A stretch of DNA of 64,000 nt from Triglochin maritima (Eukaryota; Streptophyta; Magnoliopsida; Alismatales; Juncaginaceae): contig OY821788.1 of NCBI GenBank assembly GCA_963682175.1, positions 10,496,001-10,560,000 on the forward strand. The letters run 5' to 3'. This document shows, piece by piece, positions 21,988-33,201 of this stretch. The translations under genes and the position numbers were made by a program. The first letter of the stretch is position 1; every line of letters begins with the position of its first letter. The notes beneath the pieces are model-generated. The model was not told the DNA's origin, did not search any database, and worked only from the letters and a program-made list of their open reading frames with translations.

Positions 21988-23023
21988 CTTTATTTTTCTT
22001 GCATGTCCTATAATATTTAATTTTGCATACATTGAGGACAATGCATGAAATAGGGGTAGGGGGTGACTAGTTATCTACCTATATGTTTTGTTTTTATTTA
22101 AAAAAAATCAATGTTTCACGACATAGCTTAAGATTGAACCACCAAAACCCGAGTACAAATTGCATTGAGCTTTTGTTCCTTATTATATAGTTCTGCTTGT
22201 AGAAATTATGACATAAATCTAAGTTCCAAAGAAATAACTCATTACCCTTTAAGACATGTATGTACTTTAATTGGATGAATCAAATCTTTGAAGTGGTTGA
22301 TAAAAAGCAGAGGTTGAGGAAAATATACCGGGAAGTGTGGACTTCTGATAACAATTAAGCCTTGAGGAAAGGGGAATAAAAGTGAGAAAAGCACATCATG
22401 AAAAATGATTACAAAAGCCCAAGCCTTCGAGTCACTGGTCCGTAGGGGTATCTTGAAATCCGGTAACTTGAGTCTGCCAGCTCGGGATTATCGACCAAAC
22501 TCGCTACACGAATGCAAAAGGGTAAAAGTGTCAAATAAAGCAAATATGTTGAATCTCGGGGAATTATTACTCAAGGCCCAAAGTTAAAGGAATGATCCAT
22601 GCCATGGTTGATCCAAATGATACTTCACCACCAGAGGAGGCGTGCAAAATAATTTAAGTGATAACATGTGTAGAAGGGTTAGTGGTGTGAATGTGGAGGA
22701 ACAAAGACCAAGTTAGAATTTTTATGAGTTAGATTTATATAATGAGCATGCAAGAATTCTAAGTGAGATGTATAAGGTTGAGGTGGAGATATTGAGAGTT
22801 ATTAATGAAACATTGAATTAAGACTTTGTGGGTGTGTCAACTGAAAACCCTCACGAGACAAAACTCGTCCTCCAAGGAAACTTAGGGGTTTAAAGGCTTG
22901 TTGCACATGCTAAGTGCAACCGTGATTCCTACGAAAGTGAGTTAGGATTTTCCTGCTTTCATACATATATTTTTCATGTTTTGTTTTGCTCGAGACTAGC
23001 AAAATCTAGGTGTAGGGGGTATT
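21988..23023 (+). other. Element B 3' untranslated region, two polypurine-like tracts
   Basis: A tract AATAGGGGTAGGGGGTGA (about 22049) follows a CATTGAGGACAATGCATGAA sequence shared with D (minus strand, 24970-24993). The block 22905-23015 matches D's 13660-13800. The true polypurine tract GGTGTAGGGGG abuts the 3' LTR. There is no coding sequence of note; a 60-codon frame at 22405 looks spurious. Confidence 0.7.
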
Positions 23024-24285
23024 TGATGCATTGCATCATATGTCTTTCATTTAGATTATTTTTATATAAATAAATGCTACTAAGGTATTGTTTTGAGCAA
23101 CTGTGCAGAATTCAGGAGTTACAATGCAATTTACCAATATTCGAGCTAAAACGCTTGCAATGGACTCAGATGGATCACAAAGACCAATTAGCTAGAGATT
23201 CAAGCTCAAGTTGAAGTCCAATTGATTGCATAAGAAGCCAGGGACCTGATCGCAAATTAGAAGGACTAAAAAGTTATTTTGGAGAGGTATTCAAGAAGAA
23301 ATTAAATTCGGATCTCCAAAGATATGCAATGATTGATTCAGACGCATGGAGGCCAGCTAGAACATACCAAAAACACACCACAAAAAGCCCAAAACGATCT
23401 GGACCATCCATGCGGCGATTCCGCCGCATCTGACGGTCATTGTGCGGCGGAAACGGCGCTCGGGTTGCGATCCATGCCTCCGAATTTCAACCACTCGTGT
23501 AATACCACGTGTCCTTCCGTATTCATACCTAGGGTTTTTTGTATCGGCTATAAATAGCCACGAAATTGTGTTGTGAGGGGAACTTTTGTATTACATTCTA
23601 AAGCAATAAAATTCTGCCCTTTTAATTCTCCATTATCTTTGTATTTTGTAAGCTTAGTTTTAGATTAATGTTTCATGTTCTTAATTCCAGTAGAGTAATT
23701 TAGTTGTTCTTTATTTTTCTCTTAGAATAATTTGTTGCGTGCTTAGAATAATTGTTTTTATTTTCGTAGATCGTAGTTTAGTATAATATTTCCCTTTCTT
23801 TTCCGTATTCTCTCGATGATCTCCATGACCCCTTCTCCTCATCTTCTCCCCATGGGTTTCTAAAACCCTCCAAAGGGTGGGGGTGACGGATTTAGGGTTA
23901 GAGAAGAGAGATCGTTTTTATTTTAATTTCTTGTTAGTGTTTTGATCATATGAGTTTTTGTTAAATCAATTATCATATGATGCTTAATATCTCACTTGAT
24001 TTATAATAATTTTCGTGACCTCTAATCTAACTCGAAGATTCATAACTCTCCCCCGCTGGACTCTCATCCATAGTTGTTTCTTCTTAGTTTTTGTTTTTGT
24101 TGATTCTTCCTTTAGAAAAATTAAAACAAATCCAAAAATCTCAAATCAACCCTATTTCTCTTTTTCTCTCCTTAAGCAAAAAAATCACAAAAATATAAGA
24201 ATCTCTCCCTCCTTGTGTTCGACCCGTACTTGCCGCGTCTTCATCGACGTCGTGCACTTGCGGTATAAATAAAAAAATCTCAACA
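23024..24285 (+). mobile_element. Element B 3' LTR
   Basis: 1262 bp, TGATGCATTG...CTCAACA, followed by CCTAC. It has palindromes at 23412 and 23444 (32 bp apart) and a TATA box at 23548-23557. Confidence 0.93.
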
Positions 24286-24290
24286 CCTAC

Positions 24291-25262
24291 CACCCGTGTA
24301 ACGGGAGTTCGGTCGGTGGATGCCAAGTCAGATGACTTGAAAGTACCAGGCACAAAGTCCCCTCAGGCCTACTTTCCCGAGTGATAGGAGCCGTGTGAGA
24401 AGAGAGAACACCACTTATTTATTTATCTACATGGGAACCAAAACCCCTACACTTAAGTTTCACAAAAAAGAGATTAAGGGTCATTGACTACGACAAACTT
24501 CCTTATACTAACAAACACGAATTATTTGACTCACTAGGTTCAGGGTGAACATCTTTAAATGTTGAAGTGCTGAAACCCTATGATTACACGCCCCCCGAGG
24601 GAAAACCAGGGTGCATCCTAACGACTCTATAAGACCTAAAGCCAGTAAACTAGATATCCTAATGCATCAAGTTCAAGACAATTTTGGGAACTTTCTTTTT
24701 ACTTTGCCTCTCAACGGTTTTGCACATGCTAAACACACGCAAAACCTACAAAAACATTTTCTTTCGCAAACACATGAAGATTTTGAAAATTATGTGAAAA
24801 TTTTAAAGCACTAGGCAGGCAAAAGAAGACAAGTCACCCAAGGATCATGGGAAGCAGATATATCGATATTAAATGCAGCACACTAACATGACCCTATCCA
24901 AACACACAAAAGAAAACAAAATCAAAGGAAAACGACTCGACTATGTACACACGTAAAACACCCCCCACACCTACTTCATGCATTGTCCTCAATGAATGTG
25001 AACAAGATACTACATGGATATATGCATGAAAAAGGAAAGATCTCACCAACATGAAGTACAAAGGGACGTTCAGGGTCATGTTGATGGACACAAACCCAAA
25101 TTCCCTCAAAACCTGTGAGAAGCTGAAGAAGAGAGGTAAATACGTGAAGAAATTGACCCCAAGTACAGAAGGGTTGGGGCTCACAATAATCGATGCTCAC
25201 TGAAGGAGTCTTTTTTTTAACATGATATATACAACAACAATGATATTCTCATAATCATTTGG
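24291..25262 (-). other. Gypsy D 3' untranslated region, right part
   Basis: Continuation of D's region downstream of its ORFs, to the right of the B insertion. It includes the minus-strand GTAGGTGTGGGGGG tract (24961-24974), an internal polypurine-like copy. I found no ORF that looks real. Confidence 0.65.
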
Positions 25263-25862
25263 TCAAGGAACATTAAATGAGAACATCAAGTCATGAGGAC
25301 CAGAGACTTGCCGAGATGGGCAAACTTCACTGGTACTCTGAGGAGTCATGAGGGGTGAAAGGTCAAAGCTGAAAGGCTCGAACCCCTCATGATACTGGTT
25401 GGGTGTTGGCAACAAAGAATGAAGTTGTGTTGCCTCACTAAGGTTTAATTGCTCATCGAAGAAAACCCTCCAACCAATAGGCGGGTGCATCAGAATGAGT
25501 TCCTCAGGCTCATTCGATGGATGCAGCAGACTTGCATAACTAAGAATGGGGCTTCTCCCCAAGTCATCCAACAAGGACCTCCCACCATCATTTAGATCAT
25601 CAAGCATAAGCTCGGTCATAGGTGGGTCCTTGTTGGAGTCAATAAGAAGCTCAAATGGCTCAGTGGCCATGGGACATGAGGTAGAGACACCTTCTGGTAT
25701 AGGCATATGATGATGTGTCTCACTCTCACTAGTACTCTCAACTGAATCATGCAACGAACACTCCCTTTGGACATTCATGTTCGAGGTCAGTTCACTCTGT
25801 TGCATTGCGAAGACATGCAATGAGTTTTCGCTGGGCCCACGAACATTCTCAACGGGTTGCAT
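25263..25862 (-). CDS. Gypsy D third ORF, unknown
   Basis: This 199-residue ORF starts 15 bp after the protease ORF stop. It is acidic, Ser/Pro-rich and without recognisable domains: MQPVENVRGPSENSLHVFAM opens it, and LLDSNKDPP-like, LDDLNDGGRSLLDDLG and ELILMHPPIGWRVFFDEQLN segments follow. It occupies the place where reverse transcriptase would begin in a full Athila/Tat element, but shows none of its motifs. It could be the C-terminal Gag-Pol linker or a sequence peculiar to this non-autonomous family. It is open over its whole length, unlike most frames here. The start codon is the first ATG and is unsupported by other evidence. Confidence 0.5.
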   Translation of the reverse strand: MQPVENVRGPSENSLHVFAMQQSELTSNMNVQRECSLHDSVESTSESETHHHMPIPEGVSTSCPMATEPFELLIDSNKDPPMTELMLDDLNDGGRSLLDDLGRSPILSYASLLHPSNEPEELILMHPPIGWRVFFDEQLNLSEATQLHSLLPTPNQYHEGFEPFSFDLSPLMTPQSTSEVCPSRQVSGPHDLMFSFNVP

Positions 25863-25877
25863 TGGGGTTAGGGGTGT

Positions 25878-26894
25878 TCATTGATTTTGTGGTGCTTTCT
25901 CCAATTGACAGATGAGATTTAGATTTAAAGGTTCATCCATGGGTTCCTGTTGCCTACCAGAGTTGAACACATGAAACTCGGCACTCATGTTACCGAATGA
26001 GAGCTTCATGAGACCATTTCTACAATTAATCAAGGCATTGGAGGTTGCCAAAAATGGTCTACCCAAAATCAAAGGTATTTGAGTGTGGGTGTTCGCAACA
26101 GGATTGGTATCGAGGACAACAAAATCGACTGGAAATATAAAATCTCCAAATTTGATGAGCACGTCCTCGATAATCCCCTTTGGAATACGAATGGATCTAT
26201 CCGCCAATTGGAGAGTGATCTTAGTTGGTTTTAATTCTCCCAAGTTCAACTGTTGATAAACAGAGAATGGGAGGAGGTTGACCGCTGATCCTAAATCAAG
26301 CAAAACATTTCTCATTCTAGTGTCCCCTATCGTACACTGAATAGTAGGACACCCAGGGTCCTTGTATTTTGTGTAGGTGGGATTGGACAAAAGTGAGCTT
26401 ATATTTGCAGCCAAGAATGCTTTCTTAGGAACATTGGTCTTCCTCTTGGTTGTGCAAAAATCTTTCAACACTTTGGCATATTGAGGTATTTGTTGGATGA
26501 CATCCAACAAGGGGATGTTAACCTTTACTTGCTTAAATACCTCTAATATCTTATCCATGGTGTCACTCTGCTTTTTGGTTAACCTACTTAGATAGGGAGC
26601 TTTTGGCAGGTAGGTTTTCTGCGGTGCCTGAGAAGAAAGAAGCGTTGGTGTATTACCCTCACCCTCAGCCTCTTCTTCACCACCATTCCCACTGAGGGGC
26701 TGCATAGATGGTTGTGGGTGTGGCAATGAAATGTGATTGTCAACCTGTTTTCCATTCCTTAAGGTAACAATGGCATTGACATGGTGAACATGTTCCTCCA
26801 CATGGTTTACTTGCCTCCCCCGAGGTACCACATTCTCATTTTGTATGTGTTGTTGTTGGTACATATGGGGGTTAGCCTCAGGCTGGCTAGGCAA
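25878..26894 (-). pseudogene. Gypsy D aspartic protease region
   Basis: A 338-codon frame encoding the Gag-protease linker and an aspartic protease of the Athila/Tat kind, which would cleave the polyprotein inside the particle. The active-site segment is NVLLDLGSAVNLLPFSVYQQ (residues about 199-218), followed by KPTKITLQLADRSIRIPKGI, DFVVLDTNPVA and the second conserved motif ILGRPFLATSNALI. DLG in place of the usual DT/SG is normal for these plant elements. Upstream are Gln/Pro-rich linker and PYLSRLTKKQSDTMDKILEV. The frame overlaps the Gag C-terminal frame at 26807-26894, where a CTCTCTCT run marks the probable slippage indel. Confidence 0.82.
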
Positions 26895-27454
26895 AGACCC
26901 TCTCTCTCTCTCTCATGTACAGACTGAGCTAATTGGCCCATCTGAAGCTCTAGAGATTTGATGGTCTGCTGATTTGAAGTGAGAACTTGACTCGTGGTTG
27001 ACATAAAAATTTTCATTGAGTTTTCAAGTCCACGAGTCAAGGTCTCAAGCGAATTGAATCGGGTTTCCATATTGTTGGAATTTGGGAAACCCGATTGATT
27101 AGTGGTTTGCGCTTGGGGTTGCTGATAAGATTGTGCATGCATGGGAGGTTGGTGTGATCGGTAAGGTGGTCTAGAGGAGTTTGAAGGACCACCCCAGGCA
27201 TTAGTTTGGTTCCATAAAAAATTGGGGTGGTTCCTCCATCCAGGATTATAAGATGATGAGTATGGCTCATTCCTAGCTTTGTCATAGATGGCGTTGACAC
27301 GCTCCATCGCAGGAGGAATAGACACACACTCGCTTCCTACATGACCTACCCTACCACATGAATGACTGGGAACTGGACCAGATGTGGACATGTGAGGTGC
27401 ACCTTGTTGGTTTTGGAGCTCAATCGAATCCATACCGCGCATTAAGGCCGCCAT
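26807..27454 (-). pseudogene. Gypsy D Gag C-terminal (zinc-knuckle and linker)
   Basis: This frame contains a partial knuckle-like SHSCGRVGHVGSEC motif (Cys-x4-His-x4-Cys, lacking the first Cys of a full CCHC knuckle). It is followed by an Asn/Pro/Gln-rich linker (NPGWRNHPNFLWNQ, PPYRSHQPPMHAQSYQQPQ) and a helical MGQLAQSVHERERE segment typical of Athila/Tat Gag. Frameshifts separate it from the Gag core (near 27460-27570) and from the protease frame (GAGA run near 26900). Confidence 0.75.
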
Positions 27455-27571
27455 GCGTGCCTCGGTGGCCGTAGTGGTATCGATAGCAAATGCAGCACCC
27501 GATCTAGTCGAGTTTGCATTCGCGATCCTCCCTCCTATACTAGATGATGCAGGTGGTTCCCTTACACTCTC

Positions 27572-28393
27572 TCATTGTATTGTTTTCTCAGCAAGGTCTT
27601 CTAGGAAAGCCCATGCCTCCCTTTCATCCTTTCCCAAGAACTCTCCTTGACACATGGACTCAAGGAGCGTTCGGGACGGGATGTGAAGACCCTCGTAAAC
27701 AATCTCACAAAGACGCCACAACTCAATGTCATGGTGACGGCATGAGGATAGTAGCTCCTTGAACCTCTCTAGATATGCATGAAATGCTTCAGTCTCAAGT
27801 TGATAGAACGAATTGATTTCGTTCCTCAATTTTTGAGTCTGATGATTTGGAAAGTATTTCTTGAGGAACGCAGATTGAAACTCATCCCAAGTCCTAAAGG
27901 CATTCGCCTGGTTGCTGTACAACCACTTCTTGGCATCATCCTTCAGCGCAAATGGGACAAGCCTAAGATGGATGGAGTTTGTGCTAAGTTGTTGCAGCTT
28001 GAACATAGCACAGACCTCCTCAAATACCCTAAGAAAGATATAGGGGTCACCTTTCCTAGTGAAATGAGGGAGCATGGAAATAAACTGAGGCTTAACCTCA
28101 AAATGGTTCCCATTAGCCTCTGGTAATACGATGCATGAGGGTAGAGCCGTACGGCCAGGGTAGCATCGATCACGGAGAGGTATGGGAACGACAATAGGAA
28201 GAACATGTCGAACATGTGGGTTCAGCAACTGCTCCTCCTCACGGAAATTAGCAGCCATTGAACCTGGCCTGTGTGTCACAAGAGAGGAGGAAGGCATCGA
28301 GAAGTCGACTATCGAAGTAGGGTTGACAACGCGCCTCGTCAAACGACCACTGTCGTCTCGTGCCCACGAAAGCATGCATAAAGGTGCACACAC
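27572..28393 (-). pseudogene. Gypsy D Gag core
   Basis: This is Gag of a Gypsy element, the capsid protein. The core is PHFTRKGDPYIFLRVFEEVC, then LRLVPFALKDDAKKWLYSNQ, FQSAFLKKYFPNHQTQKLRN, FHAYLERFKELLSSCRHHDI and a segment ending MCQGEFLGKDEREAWAFLED. This matches the Retrotrans_gag family, at residues about 110-270. The ATG at 28393 starts the open frame; an in-frame Met further on (MPSSSLVTHRPGSMAANF) is an alternative. The same Gag family is recognisable in the decayed copy at 51438-52150. Confidence 0.85.
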
Positions 28394-29421
28394 ACAAACC
28401 GAAATGTTTTTTTAACAAAGAATGTACGTAGAAGAGAAGATGAGGGAACACAGGAGAGAAAGAATGACTCAGGAGAGAAGGGAAGAAGTCATTATGCTAC
28501 GGCGGATGGGTACAGATAGAGGCACAAAAGCAAACAAGGCTCAAGCAATCCTAAGGTCGCTATAGGTCCTTACAGCTAGACGACGCCTAACTGCGAGGTC
28601 ACACGGCCTCAACATGCCTCACCTCCCTACGACGAGGACCACAAAGCCCAGCAAGTGAGTCAAGATCCAGAAATCTCGTCTCTCCTACTATCGACAAAGT
28701 GGGCAACGCCGATCAGGTTATGACGGTCGGGACCGGATCACTCTCCTAATACGTCCGAATTCCTTAAGGCCAATGTCTACTTGATTTTAAAATTAGGCTC
28801 TTGATTAGTGTGGTTTTTGGGGTGAAGGAAAGGGTGATGAAATCTCCCACCTTATCTTTTATGGGACAACCCCTCCTTAGTAGCGTTTTGGAGTCCTAAT
28901 CTAGCAATCAACTCTCCAAACAAACACTCAACTCACACTTGTTTCAATGCACTTCCTACTAACTAATGCATGTTCATACGAAATGCATGAATGAGAGTAG
29001 AAGGTGCGTACCTCACGCAAGCTCTCAGCAACAGAAAATAAAGCTAAGATAAAGGACAATCTAAATGCCTAAGTCACATACATGATGCATGACCTAAACA
29101 ACAAGAATGCCTAATCTTTTGATTTGAGTTTTAGGGTCCAAGTTGCTTAAAGGAGGTTTGATTATTGATCTGGGGACAAACTATAAGTCAAAACATGCCA
29201 AATCGAGTCCCAGATCACTATATCAGATAAAAAAATACTCCACAGAAATTTAGAGGTGAAATGAAACTACCAGCCCGCTGATTGGCGGTCTTCTTCTCTC
29301 AGACCGCCTCCAAACTTCACCAGATGCTTCCCCTTCTCAATGTGAGTCTCCTGAAACAAATAAAACTACAAGACAAAAATTATATCCACTCGAATCGTCC
29401 AAACAAGAGTATAGACTGGCA
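28394..29421 (-). other. Gypsy D untranslated leader
   Basis: Non-coding leader between primer site and gag. The block 28540-28790 matches element F at 52400-52620. A palindrome half, CCGCTGATTGGCGGTC, lies at 29276. Confidence 0.7.
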
Positions 29422-29447
29422 CCTCCCCGACAATGGCGCCAAAAACT
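29422..29447 (-). promoter_or_regulatory. Primer-binding site (tRNA-Asp type), Gypsy D
   Basis: On the minus strand the LTR is followed by GTTTTTGGCGCCATTGTCGG and GGAGG. It is the same type of site as in B, with two changed bases. Confidence 0.85.
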
Positions 29448-30318
29448 TGTTGAACGTTTTAATTTAAACCGCAAGTGCACGGCCGCGTTGAAGCGGTGAC
29501 AAATACGGGTCGTCCTCAGGGAGGTGAGCAGCCTCTCGTTTGCACGAAATCAAGTGGCAAAAATATGGAGAAGAAAGATTGATTATGCTACTCTACACTA
29601 AACTATGCTAAGAAGTATGAAATGTGAACGAAAGAAACAAACAATGAAATGACAACTAAGCTAAGAACAAAGGAAGAATGCTGGAATACAGAAATGGGAA
29701 AACCCCTAAGGGGTGGAGTGAGTGCACACAAGCAAAGAGGTGGGTGTTGAACACATTCTTTAAGCACAAATAAAGGTGGTGATATCATGCATAGGAAGTG
29801 TCTAAATGTTGTGGCAAACCTATCAATCTATTCACCAACTTAGTTGATTAACATTTACATATGCAAGATGTTTATTTCAGAACCTAAACAAGCATGAGAG
29901 GTGTCTAATCATTTTGGCAAAACTCATCAAGTTATAAATTCTATCCTAAACAAGCAAGCATACATTCATGTTTTATCAACACATTGGAAATAAAGCATTC
30001 AATCCATTCTCATTTGCATGTATGTATATCTACTCCACCCCCAAAGGGGATGGAACTACTCACTAAACATTACACTAATTATTAAACTAAACAAAGAAAG
30101 CATATTAACTAAGCTAATAAAACTAATGAAATGAGATTAAGCAAAGCAAAACAAAACAAGAAACATAAAACAAACAACATAATAAAGAAAACTTGTATTA
30201 AAATGACTGACATTAAAAGTAGCATCCTCCTACTTTAGTGTGTGCTTCAAGGCCTCACTTCTAGTAGGAAGAATAGCCACTTAAAATATGGAGTGATTAC
30301 AATGGAAGGTGAAGAGTT

Positions 30319-30328
30319 CTATTTATAG
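30319..30328 (-). promoter_or_regulatory. TATA box, D 5' LTR
   Basis: CTATAAATAG on the minus strand, about 120 bp from the palindrome pair. Confidence 0.68.
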
Positions 30329-30448
30329 CCATGGAAAAAGGCAAACCGGGACAATCCCCCGATGTGGGACTAAACAGATACCAAAAATAGCCTAAACATC
30401 CTCTAATACATGTGTTGGAGAAATTTTAGCGGATTTGGGCCAAAATGG

Positions 30449-30485
30449 ACCGCCAATTTGCGGTCTTGGACCGCCAATTGGCGGT
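30449..30485. repeat. Paired 16-bp palindromes, D 5' LTR
   Basis: Starts at 30449 and 30470, spacing 21; the second is a perfect 16-bp palindrome. Confidence 0.93.
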
Positions 30486-31203
30486 CTATATGGTTCAGAT
30501 CCTGCTCATTTTTGTTATGGGCTTTTCTTGGTATATTTGCTGGTCTTGGATGCATTCACTTGGTTTGTTGGAGCTCCGACCCGAATCGAATTGCTAAAAT
30601 ACTCCTCATGATAGTGTGGAGTATTCTGTTTTGCTATTAGGTCCTTCTGTCTTACAATCAGGTCATTCTCCCTTGCATCTTAGTCCCCAGATCTCACAAT
30701 TCAGTCATTTTTCCCAGCTTTTGGGTTCTTTTATGCTTCATCTCTTCAAACCTATTTATTCCTGAAAACTAAACATAAAACTCGTAACATAGCACTATTT
30801 AGGTGAAAGATAATGGATATAAGATACAAATATAAGCATGAAATGATGTCAATCAATAATTTAATCAACCTAATCTTAATTATAATCAATGTAGAGTAGC
30901 ACACATATTGCATTGCATATATATTGCTTTGTGCTAACTTCTACAGGTGATCAAGACTCAAGAAAGAAATGATTCAAGTCAAGACATGTAATCAAGCTTA
31001 ATTGAAGACAAGTAATTTGCATTTCTTTTGAGTCTTAGGAACTTTATGTAAATTGAGCATAATTGAGCTAAAACCTATTCAAATACACACTAGGTTCCTT
31101 ATAGAAGTCACACACAAAATTTCATATAATTTGGACTTCAATAGATCACCCAGACTTAGACCGGAAAACACTAAATACTTAACCTTAACAGTGTGCCCAT
31201 ATT

Positions 31204-31695
31204 TTGTCGACCGAAATAGACCGTTCGGTCGACCAAGTGATCAATTACCCAGTTAGTGTTTTACTGCCTGGTTTCGGTCGACCGTCCAGACATTTTCGGT
31301 TGTCCGAGTTAACACAATTTTCCGACCGTTTGTTTTGTCATTTTATACCCAACGGTCGTATTTGTATTTTTTCAAATACCCCAAAAATACATTTTCCTAT
31401 CGGTCGACCGAGGACCTTGTTCGGTCGACCGAACTTAAGATGTCTTGACAAACCCAAACTGCTTGTTGGTTTACGGTCGACCGTGGACCTTGTATCGGTC
31501 GAGCGAATCTGATCTTGTTTGTCAACCTCAAAGAGCCTGTTAGTTTTCGGTCGACCGAACCCTATTCAGTGTTCGACCGATAACTTAAGTGTACGTAAGT
31601 TATATCCTAATCCGATCGACCGCACCTTTATCGGTCGACGGAACCGAGTTCAAATTTTCCTAACGGTCGACCGTGCAGGCCCATCTGGTCGACCG
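31204..31695. repeat. Seven phased palindrome pairs, C2 LTR
   Basis: Starts at 31204/31226, 31275/31297, 31401/31422, 31474/31496, 31548/31570, 31613/31632 and 31664/31686. Spacings are 22, 22, 21, 22, 22, 19, 22, the same series as C1 although many motif bases differ. Confidence 0.92.
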
Positions 31696-31789
31696 AACTT
31701 ACTCAGTTTTGGGTCCTGCAATTTGCTATTTTGTATTTCTTCCACAAACACTTACCAAACTTATCCCAACGGCTATAACTTACTTAGAG

Positions 31790-31800
31790 TTTATAAATAG
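31790..31800 (+). promoter_or_regulatory. TATA box, C2 LTR
   Basis: TTTATAAATAG, about 95 bp after the last palindrome. Confidence 0.65.
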
Positions 31801-32335
31801 GTGTTCCCATGACACAATTACACATCTCTTACACTTCCTATTGTCATATACACCTAAGAGAAACTCCCAAGTCTCCCAATCCCCAAATCTACTCTCCCGG
31901 CCTAAACTTCCACACTTTAGCATCAATTCCACATACTAAGCTAAGTGTGCTCAAGTTAGAGAGTGTGTTCCACTCAACTTCTCAGTTGTAAAGAAGCAAG
32001 GACTTCGGTGAAAGCCCAAAGTATTCCTCTCAGATTGTGAGAGAAGAAGGTCAAGTTCGCGAGGGTGTTCGTGGAGCTTGTTTTGTAAAAGGTTTAATCT
32101 CGACCCAGAACGAGGTTGATAGTGAAGACACGAGAGGAGCTCGAGGGAGATCGAGCGGAGCTTGCAAGAGAGGAAGTAGGCGGGAGACCGAACCTCTATA
32201 ATATCTGGTGTCATCATTGTGGTTTGCTTTACTTGCTTGTTTTTGTTTAATTCCGTTGTATATTCTTGATTTCTTAAACTAGTAGGTAATTAGCCTAAAA
32301 CTGATTAGAATTAGAGACCCTCACGATCCAACATT

Positions 32336-32347
32336 TGGTATCAGAGC
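32336..32347 (+). promoter_or_regulatory. Primer-binding site (tRNA-Met), C2
   Basis: TGGTATCAGAGC, perfect consensus, two bases after the LTR end. Confidence 0.9.
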
Positions 32348-32386
32348 CTTGTGAGCTAAATTTTATTACTTAACCGTAATTTTAGC

Positions 32387-33201
32387 ATGACTTCAACTTC
32401 TAATCATGTAGAGGGATTGTGCACAACTAGGCATTCATTGCTTAATGGGTCTAATTATGATTATTGGAAGAATATGATGAAAATATTCCTAATATCTAAC
32501 GAACTCAAGTATTGGATGTTTCTTCAAAATCCCTACACAACCCAAATGAAGATGAATTAGATTCACTTTCTAGGCCAAAAATGAAAGAAATTGAGATGAA
32601 TTCAAAAATCATGAACATTCTTTATTGTGGTCTTAATGATGGTGAATATAATAGGATTAAGGGTTGTGAAAGTGCATATGAAATATGACATAGATTACAA
32701 ATGCATCATGAGGGTGATAGCAAAACTAAGGAAACTCGCATTAGTCTCCTCATGCATAAATATGAGATTTTTTCTATGCAAATCGGTGTGAACATAAGTC
32801 AAATGAACACTCACATCACCGATATTACTAACTCTCTTTTGGTCCTTGGAAGACAAATCAATGAAGGGGAGATGACAAGAAAGTTCCTCTGGTCGCTTAG
32901 CAACGATTGAGAAGATAAAGTCGTCCCAATTGAAGAGGCGTACGATCTTTCCAAATTAAAGATGGAGTAACTCATTGGAATTTTGATGGCGTATGAACTT
33001 CAAATCAACCATCGAAAGGAGAATGAAGCCTCAAAGAACAAACACTTCTTGTCATTACATGCAAATCTTGAGGAACCAAGGAGGAGTGTAGAAGATGAGG
33101 ACATTGAAGTCCTAGTGAAAGACTTCTTCAAATACCTTAAGAAGGATAAAGAAGAAAAGAATGAAAGAAGAGGTACAAGAAATGAGAGAAAAGAAGAATG
33201 A
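32387..33201 (+). pseudogene. C2 Gag, decayed
   Basis: Paralogue of the C1 Gag, starting MTSTSNHVEG-like at about 32387. Breaks include an indel near 32545 (the PKEDELDS segment), a TGA at the IW(H) site near 32690 (EI stop HRLQ), a stop after SND near 32910 and TAA at the MEE site near 32968. Clean stretches include MHHEGDSKTKETRISLLMHK and LGRQINEGEMTRKFLWSLSN, which shows the GAA codon that C1 has lost to TAA. It is clearly older or less constrained than C1. Confidence 0.8.

Larger units (their letters stand above)
14205..24285 (+). mobile_element. Athila-like Gypsy element B, non-autonomous
   Basis: LTRs at 14205-15464 and 23024-24285 flank the element, with CCTAC duplicated at 14200-14204 and 24286-24290. 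The primer site is tRNA-Asp-like and a polypurine tract (GGTGTAGGGGG) precedes the 3' LTR. Without the nested C1 the internal domain is only about 2.26 kb, with one ORF and no protease, reverse transcriptase or integrase. It is inserted in D's 3' untranslated region in the opposite orientation. Confidence 0.92.
12228..30855 (-). mobile_element. Gypsy element D (gag-protease only), leftward
   Basis: The LTRs at 12228-13631 (3') and 29448-30855 (5') flank a leftward internal domain. ATAAT is duplicated at 12223-12227 and 30856-30860. The primer site next to the right LTR is tRNA-Asp-like. The internal domain, after removing element B, is about 5.7 kb and encodes Gag, an aspartic protease and one extra ORF, but no reverse transcriptase, RNase H or integrase. 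The protease and Gag resemble the Athila/Tat group. It must have depended on proteins from a relative. Confidence 0.9.
29448..30855 (-). mobile_element. Gypsy D 5' LTR
   Basis: 1408 bp, followed on the right by ATAAT. Palindromes ACCGCCAATTTGCGGT (30449) and ACCGCCAATTGGCGGT (30470) are 21 bp apart and the TATA box is at 30319-30328 (minus strand). Confidence 0.93.
30861..32333 (+). mobile_element. C2 Copia 5' LTR, remainder
   Basis: Continuation of the LTR begun at 12192. With one ATAAT removed the total is 1509 bp, matching C1's 1510. It holds a seven-pair palindrome array (31204-31695), a TATA box at 31790 and the terminal CCAACA. Confidence 0.9.

Noticed and set aside
27453..28126. Plus-strand frames opposite the Gypsy D Gag
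   Set aside because: Antisense to recognised Gag sequence.
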